64,000 nucleotides of DNA, taken from positions 8,154 through 72,153 of the forward strand of contig DBPW01000038.1 in assembly GCA_002305015.1 (NCBI GenBank), read 5' to 3'. The position numbers and the translations under genes were made by a program. How positions within the stretch are numbered: the first letter of the stretch is position 1; every line of letters begins with the position of its first letter. The notes under the pieces are model-generated. The model was not told where the DNA came from, ran no database searches, and worked only from the letters and a program-made list of their open reading frames with translations. Source of the stretch: Bacteroidales bacterium UBA1410. GTDB taxonomy: Bacteria; Bacteroidota; Bacteroidia; Bacteroidales; Dysgonomonadaceae. Positions 52,469 to 61,335 of the stretch are shown here, in pieces.

Positions 52469-54991
52469 ATGGAAAATAGCAAGGAACAAATTTATTTGAC
52501 CGCTCTGTTGCACGATATTGGCAAATTCTATCGTCTGGCTGATCCCGGCGATGTCACAACGAGCCATTTTCTCAGCTCAGACATTAAAGACAGCGCCGAA
52601 GTTTTTCTCCCCTCAAAAGACGAAAAGAATCTGCACCAACATGTGCTTTGGAGTGCACAGTTCGTACGGGATCACGAAAGCACTTTTCGTCGCCTTTTCG
52701 AAACAGATGTTTGTGATCTATCGGACGAAAACAGTTTGATCAGGCTTGTTGCAGGTCACCATTCGAATCGAAAATCCGAGTTGGGGGACATCATTAGCCG
52801 AGCCGATGCTCTATCGTGGGGAATCGATGCCGACAGCAGCGTTAATCCCGCTTCGGAAAAATTGCCGCCCAATCCGCGTTTAAGAAGCGTGCTCGAGGCT
52901 ATTGGCCTCGACATCAATCAAATTCGCCAAAAAAATAGTTGGCATTATTATCCGGTCGAAAAGATTTCGCTACAGAAAGAAACCTTCTTTCCAAAGTCGA
53001 CATTCGATTGCTCTCCCGATTATCTTGCACTTTGGAACAGGTTTCTGAATGATTTCGAAAAAATTCAAACCCACTCGGTGCGATCTTTCAGCGAAACTTT
53101 GCTCAATCTGTTGTTGCAATACACATGCACGATTCCTGCCGACGCACAACGCTTTCCCGACATTTCACTCTTCGATCATGCAAAAACCACGGCAGCCCTC
53201 GCCGTCTGTCTCTTTGAGTTGCAACAAAGTGGCAGTGACGCCGACAAGCCGTTTTTGCTCATCGGCGCCGATTTCAGCGGTATCCAATCCTATATCTATC
53301 AGATTGTTTCGAAATATGCCGCAAAAAACCTGAAAGGACGGTCGTTCTATCTTAACATGTTGTCCGACGCAGCCACGCTTTATATGTTGAAAGAGCTCGA
53401 TTTGCCTCAGGCAAACATCATCTACAATTCGGGAGGCGGATTTTACATGATTGCTCCTAATACGGAGAATATTCGTCAAAAACTGACGGAGGCAACACAG
53501 CGTATCGAACAAAAGATGTTTGAAGCGCACGGCATTACCCTGTTTTTGTCGGTGGAATGGGTGGAAATGTCGAAAGATACGCTATGCCACAGAAAGGGAG
53601 AGAACCTTTCTAAAGCCTGGACGGAAGTATTTCAAAAGCAGGACAAAAAGAAATCCCGAAAATTTGCCCCACTTATCGAAGGAAACTTCGACCGGTTTTT
53701 CACGCCGTTGGATTATGGCATCGAAACCGATAAAATCACCGGCGAAGGTTTTTTGTCGAGTGAAAAACCATGCAAGGTATCTGAAATTGGGAACGTGAAG
53801 CCGCTCACCAAGCAACAGATCGATTTGGGAACTTATCTGCGCGATGCCGACTTAATGATCGTTTCGGAAGGAGAAATTAAGGGATTGAAAAATAAAAATC
53901 CTATTGAGCCGGCAGGATTGGGTTTTTTCTTCTATCTGGTCAGAAAAAATGATCTAAAACCCATTGAAGACGAATTGCAGGAGAAAGCCGAAAAAGTAAC
54001 CCTCATTACACTTAACGGAAACAAAAGCGACGGTCAATTTATCCTGACCGAAACAGATGGGAAAGGACAAAAAGCAGGAGCCAACAACATCTTCGGGTTC
54101 GAATTTTATGGCGGTAACATCTATAACGGAGAAACTTTCGACGAGTATTGCAAAGATATATTTCGTCGTTTGGGTGTGCTGCGCATGGATGTGGATAATT
54201 TGGGTCACATTTTTCAGTCGGGGATGCATCCCGAAGAAACTTCGCTCGCACGTTATACGGCATTGAGCCGATCGTTCGATTACTTTTTCAGCGGTTACCT
54301 CAATACCATACAACAGGAACTTGCTAAAAACAAATCGTTTATCATATACAGCGGCGGAGACGATTTGTTTATCGTTGCCGAATGGAGTGATGCTATCAGG
54401 TTGGCCAAACAGATACACACCGATTTCAAAGAATTTGCTTGTGGCAATCCCGCTTTTTCCGTTTCGGGAGGAATTGCCATTCTGCCGCCCAAATTCCCCA
54501 TTATGCGCGGAGCAAAGGAAAGCGACGAAGAAGAACGCAATGCCAAAACGCATGTCGCCCAAGGTGTGTCCAAAAATTCCGTCTCCTTTATGCAAATGCC
54601 GCTGAATTGGGAAAAAGAATTTCCTGTTGTGGAAAAATTAAAAAACGATATTGTACGGCTTTCGCCCGGCAGCAGTGAAGGCCATTCATCCGGTAAATTG
54701 CCCAAATCGTTTATCGGAAAGATTTTGCAGCATGCTTCCAATGCGAACATAAAAAATCACAAAATTACGAATCTGAAAACCTATTGGCTGTTAGCTTACG
54801 ACATGGGGCGTATGGCCGAAAGATACAAACATTCCGAATTAAAAGAATTAATCAACCGATGCAAAATGGAAAGCTGTGGCAATGCCGCAACACTCAACGG
54901 CGAGCCCATTGCATCAGACTATCACGCCCTCGAATTATGGGCTTTTGCTGCCCGTTGGGCAGAATTGGAAATGAGAAACATAACAAAATAA
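52469..54991 (+). CDS. cas10: Type III-A effector large subunit Cas10 (Csm1)
   Basis: Large subunit of the Csm complex; cuts single-stranded DNA and makes cyclic oligoadenylates when the complex binds target RNA. The 840 residues start with an HD domain (LLHDIGK, H15-D16, and later RLVAGHHSNR). The first cyclase-like domain lies near 265-300 (IGADFSGIQSYIYQI). A cysteine-free middle part is followed by the second Palm domain with the catalytic SGGDDLF at 628-634 (G629-G630-D631-D632). Both activities therefore look intact. A helical C-terminus ends the protein. Confidence 0.95.
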   Translation: MENSKEQIYLTALLHDIGKFYRLADPGDVTTSHFLSSDIKDSAEVFLPSKDEKNLHQHVLWSAQFVRDHESTFRRLFETDVCDLSDENSLIRLVAGHHSNRKSELGDIISRADALSWGIDADSSVNPASEKLPPNPRLRSVLEAIGLDINQIRQKNSWHYYPVEKISLQKETFFPKSTFDCSPDYLALWNRFLNDFEKIQTHSVRSFSETLLNLLLQYTCTIPADAQRFPDISLFDHAKTTAALAVCLFELQQSGSDADKPFLLIGADFSGIQSYIYQIVSKYAAKNLKGRSFYLNMLSDAATLYMLKELDLPQANIIYNSGGGFYMIAPNTENIRQKLTEATQRIEQKMFEAHGITLFLSVEWVEMSKDTLCHRKGENLSKAWTEVFQKQDKKKSRKFAPLIEGNFDRFFTPLDYGIETDKITGEGFLSSEKPCKVSEIGNVKPLTKQQIDLGTYLRDADLMIVSEGEIKGLKNKNPIEPAGLGFFFYLVRKNDLKPIEDELQEKAEKVTLITLNGNKSDGQFILTETDGKGQKAGANNIFGFEFYGGNIYNGETFDEYCKDIFRRLGVLRMDVDNLGHIFQSGMHPEETSLARYTALSRSFDYFFSGYLNTIQQELAKNKSFIIYSGGDDLFIVAEWSDAIRLAKQIHTDFKEFACGNPAFSVSGGIAILPPKFPIMRGAKESDEEERNAKTHVAQGVSKNSVSFMQMPLNWEKEFPVVEKLKNDIVRLSPGSSEGHSSGKLPKSFIGKILQHASNANIKNHKITNLKTYWLLAYDMGRMAERYKHSELKELINRCKMESCGNAATLNGEPIASDYHALELWAFAARWAELEMRNITK

Positions 54992-55015
54992 TATTAACAA
55001 TTAAATTTTTATATT

Positions 55016-55507
55016 ATGCCAACAGTAGATGAATATTATCGCCATCCCTTATGTGAACGACGTAAAAGTGCTCAAAAAAACTTGAATGAAGGTGAAATTA
55101 ATAGTTTAATTCATGACTTCCTTAATTTCGATCGATTTGAGCCTAAGTGGATCAAAGAAGGTTCAAGTGCAGAGATGATCAATGCTTGTGAAGTGCTAGG
55201 ACGTTTCATCGCTCCTGTAAGCAAGGAGGATAAACAAGCTCTCACTAAATCACAAATTCGTAATGTATTCGGCGAAATCAAACGAATACAAATGAAAGGA
55301 TTTGAAAATGAAAAGAAAGATTTCTATCTCCTAAAACCGAAGGTAGCTTATAACGCAGGCAGACATAATAAGTTGGGAATATTGCTATTCAAGAGATATT
55401 TTGATTTAGCCTATGATTGCGTGGAAAATACAAGTGATTATGAGCATTTTTGCGATTTTTTTGAAGCGATATTAGCCTATCATACGGCTTACGGAGGGAA
55501 AGATTAA
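55016..55507 (+). CDS. csm2: Csm complex small subunit Csm2
   Basis: Small helical subunit lining the Csm effector. The 163 residues contain TKSQIRNVFGEIKRIQ at about 82-97 and LLKPKVAYNAGRH at about 106-118, the conserved Csm2 core. It identifies the system as III-A rather than III-B. It lies 24 bases after cas10 and 51 bases before csm3, the largest gap within the operon. Its sequence looks slightly more AT-rich than its neighbours. Confidence 0.88.
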   Translation: MPTVDEYYRHPLCERRKSAQKNLNEGEINSLIHDFLNFDRFEPKWIKEGSSAEMINACEVLGRFIAPVSKEDKQALTKSQIRNVFGEIKRIQMKGFENEKKDFYLLKPKVAYNAGRHNKLGILLFKRYFDLAYDCVENTSDYEHFCDFFEAILAYHTAYGGKD

Positions 55508-55558
55508 CCTTAAACGATCAAAACAAATAGAATATATCAACAAATTAAATTTATAATT

Positions 55559-56203
55559 ATGAAAACGTTAAAGAAAAAAATAGTGTACGATTGCACCATT
55601 ACTCTCAAAACAGGGTTACATATAGGAGGCACCAACGCTGCTTTAAATATTGGTGGTCCTGACAAATTTGTGGTTAGGAATCCACTGGATAATATCCCTT
55701 ATATTCCGGGCAGTTCGCTAAAAGGGAAATTGCGTTCGTTGGTAGAACTCAAAAACGGATGTTTTTCAGAAAAGAACGGCAGCTATTTGGCAAGTGCCGA
55801 TCCCAACTCTCTTTCCGGTGCGTTATTCGGAGTCTCTTCCGACAGCGATCAAAGTCATCCTTCGCGCATTATTATACGCGATGCCAAATTAGATGTATCA
55901 TCTGTCGATATGGACAAAACAGAAATGCCCTACACCGAAAGCAAAACGGAAGTAGCCATTGACAGAGTGACGGCAAAAGCCAATCCGCGCACTTTCGAGC
56001 GGGTGCCTGCCGGAGCCAGATTCGACCTGAACATGGTATTGAATATCTTTGATGACGACGACGAAAAGAAATTGAAAAGCACACTCATGCAAGCTATCGC
56101 CCTGTTGCACGACGATTATTTGGGCGGTCAAGGTTCTCGCGGATATGGCCAGGTGGAAATCAAAATCAATAAAGAAGAAGAAAAAACATATCCTTTGGAA
56201 TGA
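55559..56203 (+). CDS. csm3: Csm complex backbone subunit Csm3 (target RNA cleavage)
   Basis: RAMP subunit that forms the helical backbone and cuts target RNA every six nucleotides. The 214 residues show GLHIGGTNAALNIGGPDKF, in which D35 sits where the catalytic aspartate of Csm3 is expected, then IPYIPGSSLKGKLRS and the C-terminal glycine-rich GGQGSRGYGQVE. TESKTEVAIDR is also typical. RNA cleavage is therefore predicted to be active. It starts 51 bases after csm2 and ends 8 bases before csm4. Confidence 0.93.
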   Translation: MKTLKKKIVYDCTITLKTGLHIGGTNAALNIGGPDKFVVRNPLDNIPYIPGSSLKGKLRSLVELKNGCFSEKNGSYLASADPNSLSGALFGVSSDSDQSHPSRIIIRDAKLDVSSVDMDKTEMPYTESKTEVAIDRVTAKANPRTFERVPAGARFDLNMVLNIFDDDDEKKLKSTLMQAIALLHDDYLGGQGSRGYGQVEIKINKEEEKTYPLE

Positions 56204-56211
56204 AATAAGCC

Positions 56212-57207
56212 ATGCCAAAATATCATATAATTAAACTCACAAAATTGTCGCCACTGCACATCGGGACAGGGAAGGAAAATTACGATTTTTCGGCTTCCGA
56301 GTTGCAGAGTGACACCCTGTCCGGTGCCATTGCCGCTTTGCGGGCTCAAAACGGAAAAGCCGACGATCTGCCGGAGTTCCTCGAATCGTTCACGTTGAGT
56401 TCGGCATTTCCCTACTACGACCATCATTATTTTTTGCCTAAAATGCAAGGAAAAATCAATGTGAAAGTAAAGGACACTGAAGAACAGGCTGTACGAAAGG
56501 ATCTGAAAAAGGTGAAATACATCGAACTGCCTCTTTGGAAAGAATTGACAGCCGGCAAATCGGTTACGATTTTCAAAAATCAATTGAAAGGGAATTTCCT
56601 GTCCATCACAGAAATGGAGGTGGAAATGTCGAAACCCGACGTTCATCAGCGCGTGTCGGTGCCTCGTGAAGAAGACGGCGATGCCGAACCTTTCTATTTC
56701 GAATGGAATTTCTTTCATGAGGGTGCGGGTCTCTATGTTTTGGTAGACAGTGACGGCGCAACTTTCGAAGAAATCAAACGCCTGTTCAAAATACTTGGCG
56801 AAACTGGACTGGGAACCGACAAAAACGTAGGGGGCGGTAAGTTTGAAATAGCCGAATCCGACGAATTGCTCGAACTTCCCGATGCGGCGCAAGCCAACGG
56901 ACAAATGTTGCTATCGCTTTACCTGCCCAAAAATGAAGACGAATTGCAGAGCCTCAATCTCTCCGGCTCGAAATTCAACATCGCTTTGCGTGGCGGTTAC
57001 ATGGCCGGCAGCAGCGAAGAGTCGTTGCGTCACCTGCGAAAACGTTCGGTGTATATGTTTACCACCGGATCGGTTTTCCCCACGTGCGAACATCTTTCGG
57101 GTCAGATTGTAGATCTGCAGCCCCGATGGAACGATTCACGCATGCATCCCGTCTACCGCAGCGGCAAACCTTTTGTTGTACCCGTTATCCTTGCAGATTA
57201 TGAATAA
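56212..57207 (+). CDS. csm4: Csm complex subunit Csm4 (crRNA 5'-handle binding)
   Basis: RAMP subunit next to Cas10 that holds the crRNA 5' handle. The 331 residues begin with IIKLTKLSPLHIGTGKENYD and have the C-terminal GETGLGTDKNVGGGKFEI glycine loop, both typical of Csm4. LSGAIAALRAQNG near residue 34 corresponds to the insertion of the RAMP fold. The stop overlaps the csm5 start by 8 bases. Confidence 0.9.
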   Translation: MPKYHIIKLTKLSPLHIGTGKENYDFSASELQSDTLSGAIAALRAQNGKADDLPEFLESFTLSSAFPYYDHHYFLPKMQGKINVKVKDTEEQAVRKDLKKVKYIELPLWKELTAGKSVTIFKNQLKGNFLSITEMEVEMSKPDVHQRVSVPREEDGDAEPFYFEWNFFHEGAGLYVLVDSDGATFEEIKRLFKILGETGLGTDKNVGGGKFEIAESDELLELPDAAQANGQMLLSLYLPKNEDELQSLNLSGSKFNIALRGGYMAGSSEESLRHLRKRSVYMFTTGSVFPTCEHLSGQIVDLQPRWNDSRMHPVYRSGKPFVVPVILADYE

Positions 57208-58327
57208 AATTCAAATTCAGACCCTAACGCCCGTCCATATCGGATCGGGCAACATGCTGCAAAACAACACCGATTTTGTGGTGCAGCGAAGTGGTGACGA
57301 CCAATTTATTTATATTGTGGACGATCGGAAAATTCTTGATTTGATTGGGGAAGAGCATCTCGACCATTGGGTGGCAAGTATCGAAAAAAAAGAATCGACA
57401 GTTGAACTCGTGAAGCGATTTGCCCCAAAAGCCTCCATCAGGGATTATACCGTCGAACGAATCACCTGCTTTGCAAATGTTGGACCCAACGATACCTTGA
57501 AGGAAATCATACACGACGGAAGAGGCAAACCCTACATTCCCGGCAGTTCCATCAAGGGTGCCATCCGGACAGCGGTACTCGCAGAAATGATAGCAGCATA
57601 TGCAGATGAAGATCGCATTGAAGAAATCGCCGAGAAAGTTGTCACGGTTCACAAAGGGAGGAAAATTGTTTCGGCAACCGAGGTTGAAAAAGATCTTTTC
57701 GGTAAAGATCCAAATTCCGATATCTTTCGCTTTGTAAGGGTAGGCGATGCTTATTTCGAGGACGACTGTATGATTGCTTCGCGCATGATCAATCTGAATA
57801 TACGAAATAACCGGGAGAGTTTATTGGATAAAGACAAAGCGCAACTGATTGAAGCAATAGGACTTAAAGAAAAGAGCATTTTCGAAATGAAAATCGACAC
57901 GGAATATTATTATTTTGCCAAAAGAAAATATCCGCAATTGGGGAAACTTCCCGAAAACCTGCAATCGTTGACTGCTTTATTTGCTTCAATCAATAATCAT
58001 ACAAAAAAGTTGGTTGAATCTGAAATAACATATTGGCAAGATATTCAAAAAGATGGTTCGGAAGATTACATCGAATCGATGGAAATTATTCTCGATGAAA
58101 TTAATGGAATCAATGGCTCGGACTCCTGTGTTCTCCGCGTCGGACATGCTTCGGGATGGCGCTTCATCACCGGTGCTTGGGCTAAATATTTGGACAATTT
58201 CGATGATGTTGTCAATGCAGCCCGTCCCAACAATCAGAAATATTCGGAATACGACTTTCCTAAAACGCGTCGCATTGATGAAGACAGTGATGTATATGGT
58301 TTTGTGAAATTGAAAATCATCGAGTAG
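57200..58327 (+). CDS. csm5: Csm complex subunit Csm5 (crRNA 3' end)
   Basis: RAMP subunit that caps the 3' end of the effector and takes part in crRNA maturation. From ATG 57200 the product is 375 residues, with QIQTLTPVHIGSGNMLQNN at the start, YIPGSSIKGAIRTAVLAEM near 113 and a late LRVGHASGW. An upstream frame to 57173 lies inside csm4 and is rejected. The next gene starts 7 bases after its stop. Confidence 0.91.
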   Translation: MNKIQIQTLTPVHIGSGNMLQNNTDFVVQRSGDDQFIYIVDDRKILDLIGEEHLDHWVASIEKKESTVELVKRFAPKASIRDYTVERITCFANVGPNDTLKEIIHDGRGKPYIPGSSIKGAIRTAVLAEMIAAYADEDRIEEIAEKVVTVHKGRKIVSATEVEKDLFGKDPNSDIFRFVRVGDAYFEDDCMIASRMINLNIRNNRESLLDKDKAQLIEAIGLKEKSIFEMKIDTEYYYFAKRKYPQLGKLPENLQSLTALFASINNHTKKLVESEITYWQDIQKDGSEDYIESMEIILDEINGINGSDSCVLRVGHASGWRFITGAWAKYLDNFDDVVNAARPNNQKYSEYDFPKTRRIDEDSDVYGFVKLKIIE

Positions 58328-58334
58328 AAAAATT

Positions 58335-59471
58335 ATGAAAACAAACAGCGTCTTGGTAAGTATTATCTCCAAACAGACCATTCCTAATTATCTTTTTATT
58401 AAGGATAGACAAAATCAAGGAGATGAAATGCTTTTGATTGCCACTCAGGAAATGAAGAATGAGCCAAAATGGCTTATTCAAACGCTTAAATGCGAACCGA
58501 ATGAGATAGATATGATTCTTCTCGAAAAGAATCAGGAGGAAAAATGGAACGAAATGACTGCTGCCATTGCCAAACATCTTAGCAGTGATAAACATTATGT
58601 AGTAAATCTAACCGGGGGAACAAAATACATGTCGCTTGCCGTTTATCAACTGTTCAGTAAATACGACAGCGAATTTTTCTATATTCCATTTCCACATAAT
58701 GCTTTGCTGAAACCTTTTCTGGACGAAGAAGAAGAAATTAACTATCGACTCAAAATTGACGAATATCTTTCTCTTTACGGCTTATTATTTAGTGAACTCA
58801 AAAGAGATGCCGATATCGTAAGGGAAAAAGAATATACGGAATCGTATTTTCAACTGTTCAATGAACCATTTTCGGAAAATGATTTAGCGATTTTGAATAA
58901 AATCAGAGAGTATTATCGTAATGTGGGAATAAAGGATATAGATAAGGTTGAAAAGGGTCTCAATCTGAAGGAAAAGCAAATTCCTATTCCCGGATTGAAT
59001 GATTTTTTGGATAGAATTCATTTCGGGAATAAAGAAAATGTGCTTTCCAAATATGAAGCACAATATCTTACCGGCGGTTGGTTCGAAGAATACGTTTATA
59101 ATAAAATTAAAGAAAGCATTCCGGCAGACGATATGGCCATCGGAGTAAAGTTGAGAAAAGAAGAAGGAGTTTTCGACAACGACTTGGATGTAGTATTCAC
59201 CTATCAGAATCACCTGTTTGTCATCGAATGTAAGACCGGCTTCGATAGCAACCGGATGTTCAACGAAATTGTTTATAAAGCTGCAGCCATTAAGGAATCG
59301 ATGTTCGGTTTACCGGCGCATACTTATATTTTTGCGCTGAATGAGGATGACGAGCGATTAAACAAGGTTGCCAAAAGTATGAATATCACTTATTATGGCA
59401 AATCTTATTTTACAGCTACGGAAAAGTGGAACCAAATTATAGAACAAATTTTGAAAACTGCAAAAAAATAA
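58335..59471 (+). CDS. CARF-domain nuclease of the Card1/Can2 (DUF1887) type
   Basis: Cyclic-oligoadenylate-activated effector that should cut nucleic acids when Cas10 is triggered. The 378 residues have an N-terminal CARF domain (about 1-145) with the ligand loop VNLTGGTKYMSLAVY, a helical linker, and a C-terminal PD-(D/E)xK domain (about 245-370): GGWFEEYVYNKI, then D285 and the E298-C299-K300 core (FVIECKTG). No HEPN motif (R-x4-6-H) is present, so it is not Csm6. Length matches Card1. It stands in the usual Csm6 place of the operon. Confidence 0.85.
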   Translation: MKTNSVLVSIISKQTIPNYLFIKDRQNQGDEMLLIATQEMKNEPKWLIQTLKCEPNEIDMILLEKNQEEKWNEMTAAIAKHLSSDKHYVVNLTGGTKYMSLAVYQLFSKYDSEFFYIPFPHNALLKPFLDEEEEINYRLKIDEYLSLYGLLFSELKRDADIVREKEYTESYFQLFNEPFSENDLAILNKIREYYRNVGIKDIDKVEKGLNLKEKQIPIPGLNDFLDRIHFGNKENVLSKYEAQYLTGGWFEEYVYNKIKESIPADDMAIGVKLRKEEGVFDNDLDVVFTYQNHLFVIECKTGFDSNRMFNEIVYKAAAIKESMFGLPAHTYIFALNEDDERLNKVAKSMNITYYGKSYFTATEKWNQIIEQILKTAKK

Positions 59472-59477
59472 TAGTTC

Positions 59478-59852
59478 ATGTTGATTAACCTTTCCAATCA
59501 TCCGTTCGATCAGTGGGATGCACCACAGAAGCAGGCGGCACAAGCTTTCGGCGAGTGTGTCGATTTGCCTTTCCCTGCAGTTGATCCGGCAGGCGACGAG
59601 CAGTATGTTCTCCAACTAGCCGAGCAATACCGCAGTCGTGTTCACCAATTGGCAGCACAGTCCAAAAGTGAAGCGGTAACAGTGCACCTGATGGGCGAAA
59701 TGACTTTTACTTATGCCTTGCTGCAAATGTTGCAGGTAGACGGCATACCCTGCATTGCATCCACCAGCGAACGGATGAGTGTCGACTTGGGGAATAGTCA
59801 AAAGGAAACCCGCTTCATTTTTGTACGTTTTCGGAATTATTGTAAAGTCTGA
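59478..59852 (+). CDS. Small CRISPR-associated protein, possible ring nuclease
   Basis: A 124-residue cytoplasmic protein opening with MLINLSNHPFDQWDAPQKQA, followed by VDLPFPAVDP, the strand VTVHLMGEMTFTYALLQML and IPCIASTSER, then RFIFVRFRNY. Alternating strands and helices with the HLMGEMTFT turn suggest a small Rossmann/CARF-like fold. Position directly after a CARF nuclease gene and known small ring nucleases of type III loci (Csx16/Csx20-like) suggest it degrades cyclic oligoadenylate. The name is not certain and no activity is known to me for this sequence. Confidence 0.5.
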   Translation: MLINLSNHPFDQWDAPQKQAAQAFGECVDLPFPAVDPAGDEQYVLQLAEQYRSRVHQLAAQSKSEAVTVHLMGEMTFTYALLQMLQVDGIPCIASTSERMSVDLGNSQKETRFIFVRFRNYCKV

Positions 59853-59856
59853 CCCG

Positions 59857-61320
59857 ATGGAAAAAGAGAAATTCGTTTTTGAAACCGCTAATGCTTTAGA
59901 ATTGACAGCTAATCAAAAAAAAGCATTTCAGAATTTTTGCAAGTTTATCGCCGACGACAGCCTCAAAGTTTTTATTCTTAAAGGCTATGCCGGTACGGGC
60001 AAAACCACCCTTATCCGATATTTCATTCAAGAAATTGCTCAGCATGACAACACCCGGTGCGTTCTGATGGCTTCTACCGGACGTGCAGCAAAAATTTTAA
60101 CCAATATGTCCGGGAAAAAGGCTCAAACCATCCATTCGGTCATCTATGTTTTCTCCGATTTCAATCAAGATTTAGAAGAAGTCATCAAAATAGAGGATGA
60201 AGTCGGGGTGGATAAAACAGGACAACTCTTTCTTACTTTTCAACTGACCCGGGTTCCCGAAAAAAAAGGCATACAACGCTACTATATCGTGGATGAAGCA
60301 TCCATGATTTCCGACGTGCCCGATGAAAATGCCAATCAAGCCCGGTTTGGTAGCGGACGCACCCTCTCCGATCTGCTCAACTACGACCCCAACGGAAAAT
60401 TTGTTTTCGTAGGTGACGAATGTCAGCTGCCTCCCATCGGGCAGGACATATCGCCCGCTCTTTCGCTAGAATATTTCACAAAAGAATTAAACGTGAAAGC
60501 AACCGAATTCACGCTTACCGATATTGTACGTCAGCAGCTGGATAACTCGATCATTCTGGCGGCGCAGCGCATTCGTCAGTTGTGCATCGATCCACCTCCG
60601 GTAAAATGGGGTAAACTGCCCATGGGCAATTATGAGCATATCCGTCTCTATGGCGACATTGTTGCGATGATCAACGCGTATATAAAGCTCATCCGTAATC
60701 ACAATTTCGATGCAGCAACACTCATTTCGTCTTCCAATGCCAAATGCACCAACCTCAACAAGCTCATCCGTGCTTCGCTCGGCCTCGGCAATACCTTGCA
60801 GGAAGGCGACCTGTTGATGGTAACCCAAAACAATCCCGTTTCGGGATTAATGAATGGCGACATGGTGATAGTGGAACAAATAAAAAACATTCGTTATCAA
60901 CGTGCAGAGCTTTCTTTCGTGCTTGTTGAAGTGAGAGAATTGGTTACCGGTATGCGATTTTCGCAACTCCTCATTGAAGACATTCTTTATGGCAATGCAC
61001 CCAACTTGTTGCCGGGTCAACAAAAAGCGCTTTTCATCGACTTCTTTCGAAGAATGAAAGCACAAGGCATCAAACAAAAAACGCCCCAATTTCATGACCG
61101 CCTTAGCGATGATGAATTTTTGAATGCGCTGCGTTGTGTATATGGATATGCCCTCACCTGCCATAAAGCGCAAGGAGGCGAATGGGACAACGTGTTTGTG
61201 GATATCCCGCGAAATTTAACCCTCAATGCCAAAACAAATGCCTATCAGTGGATTTATACGGCTGTTACACGTGCCCGAAAACAATTGCATATTGTTAATG
61301 ATTTTTATATTTCGAAATAA
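59857..61320 (+). CDS. RecD-like/Dda-like superfamily 1 DNA helicase
   Basis: ATP-dependent 5'-3'-type DNA helicase by homology. From ATG 59857 it has 487 residues: Walker A GYAGTGKT at 43-50, motif Ia-like LMASTGRAAKIL, Walker B YYIVDEASMIS, motif III FVGDECQLPPIG, and C-terminal UvrD_C_2 motifs TCHKAQGGEW and YTAVTRARKQL. All helicase motifs look intact. There is no nuclease domain. It lies 4 bases after the small protein and 15 before cas1, within the operon. A frame starting at 59779 overlaps the previous gene and is rejected. Confidence 0.88.
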   Translation: MEKEKFVFETANALELTANQKKAFQNFCKFIADDSLKVFILKGYAGTGKTTLIRYFIQEIAQHDNTRCVLMASTGRAAKILTNMSGKKAQTIHSVIYVFSDFNQDLEEVIKIEDEVGVDKTGQLFLTFQLTRVPEKKGIQRYYIVDEASMISDVPDENANQARFGSGRTLSDLLNYDPNGKFVFVGDECQLPPIGQDISPALSLEYFTKELNVKATEFTLTDIVRQQLDNSIILAAQRIRQLCIDPPPVKWGKLPMGNYEHIRLYGDIVAMINAYIKLIRNHNFDAATLISSSNAKCTNLNKLIRASLGLGNTLQEGDLLMVTQNNPVSGLMNGDMVIVEQIKNIRYQRAELSFVLVEVRELVTGMRFSQLLIEDILYGNAPNLLPGQQKALFIDFFRRMKAQGIKQKTPQFHDRLSDDEFLNALRCVYGYALTCHKAQGGEWDNVFVDIPRNLTLNAKTNAYQWIYTAVTRARKQLHIVNDFYISK

Positions 61321-61335
61321 TCTTTTTCCCACATT

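Noticed and set aside
56128..56904. 258-codon minus-strand frame opposite csm3/csm4
   Set aside because: Shadow of csm4, which has clear RAMP motifs and fits the operon.
58335..59471. Calling this gene csm6
   Set aside because: It has a CARF domain but no HEPN R-x4-6-H motif; the C-terminal D/E-x-K core identifies a different nuclease type.
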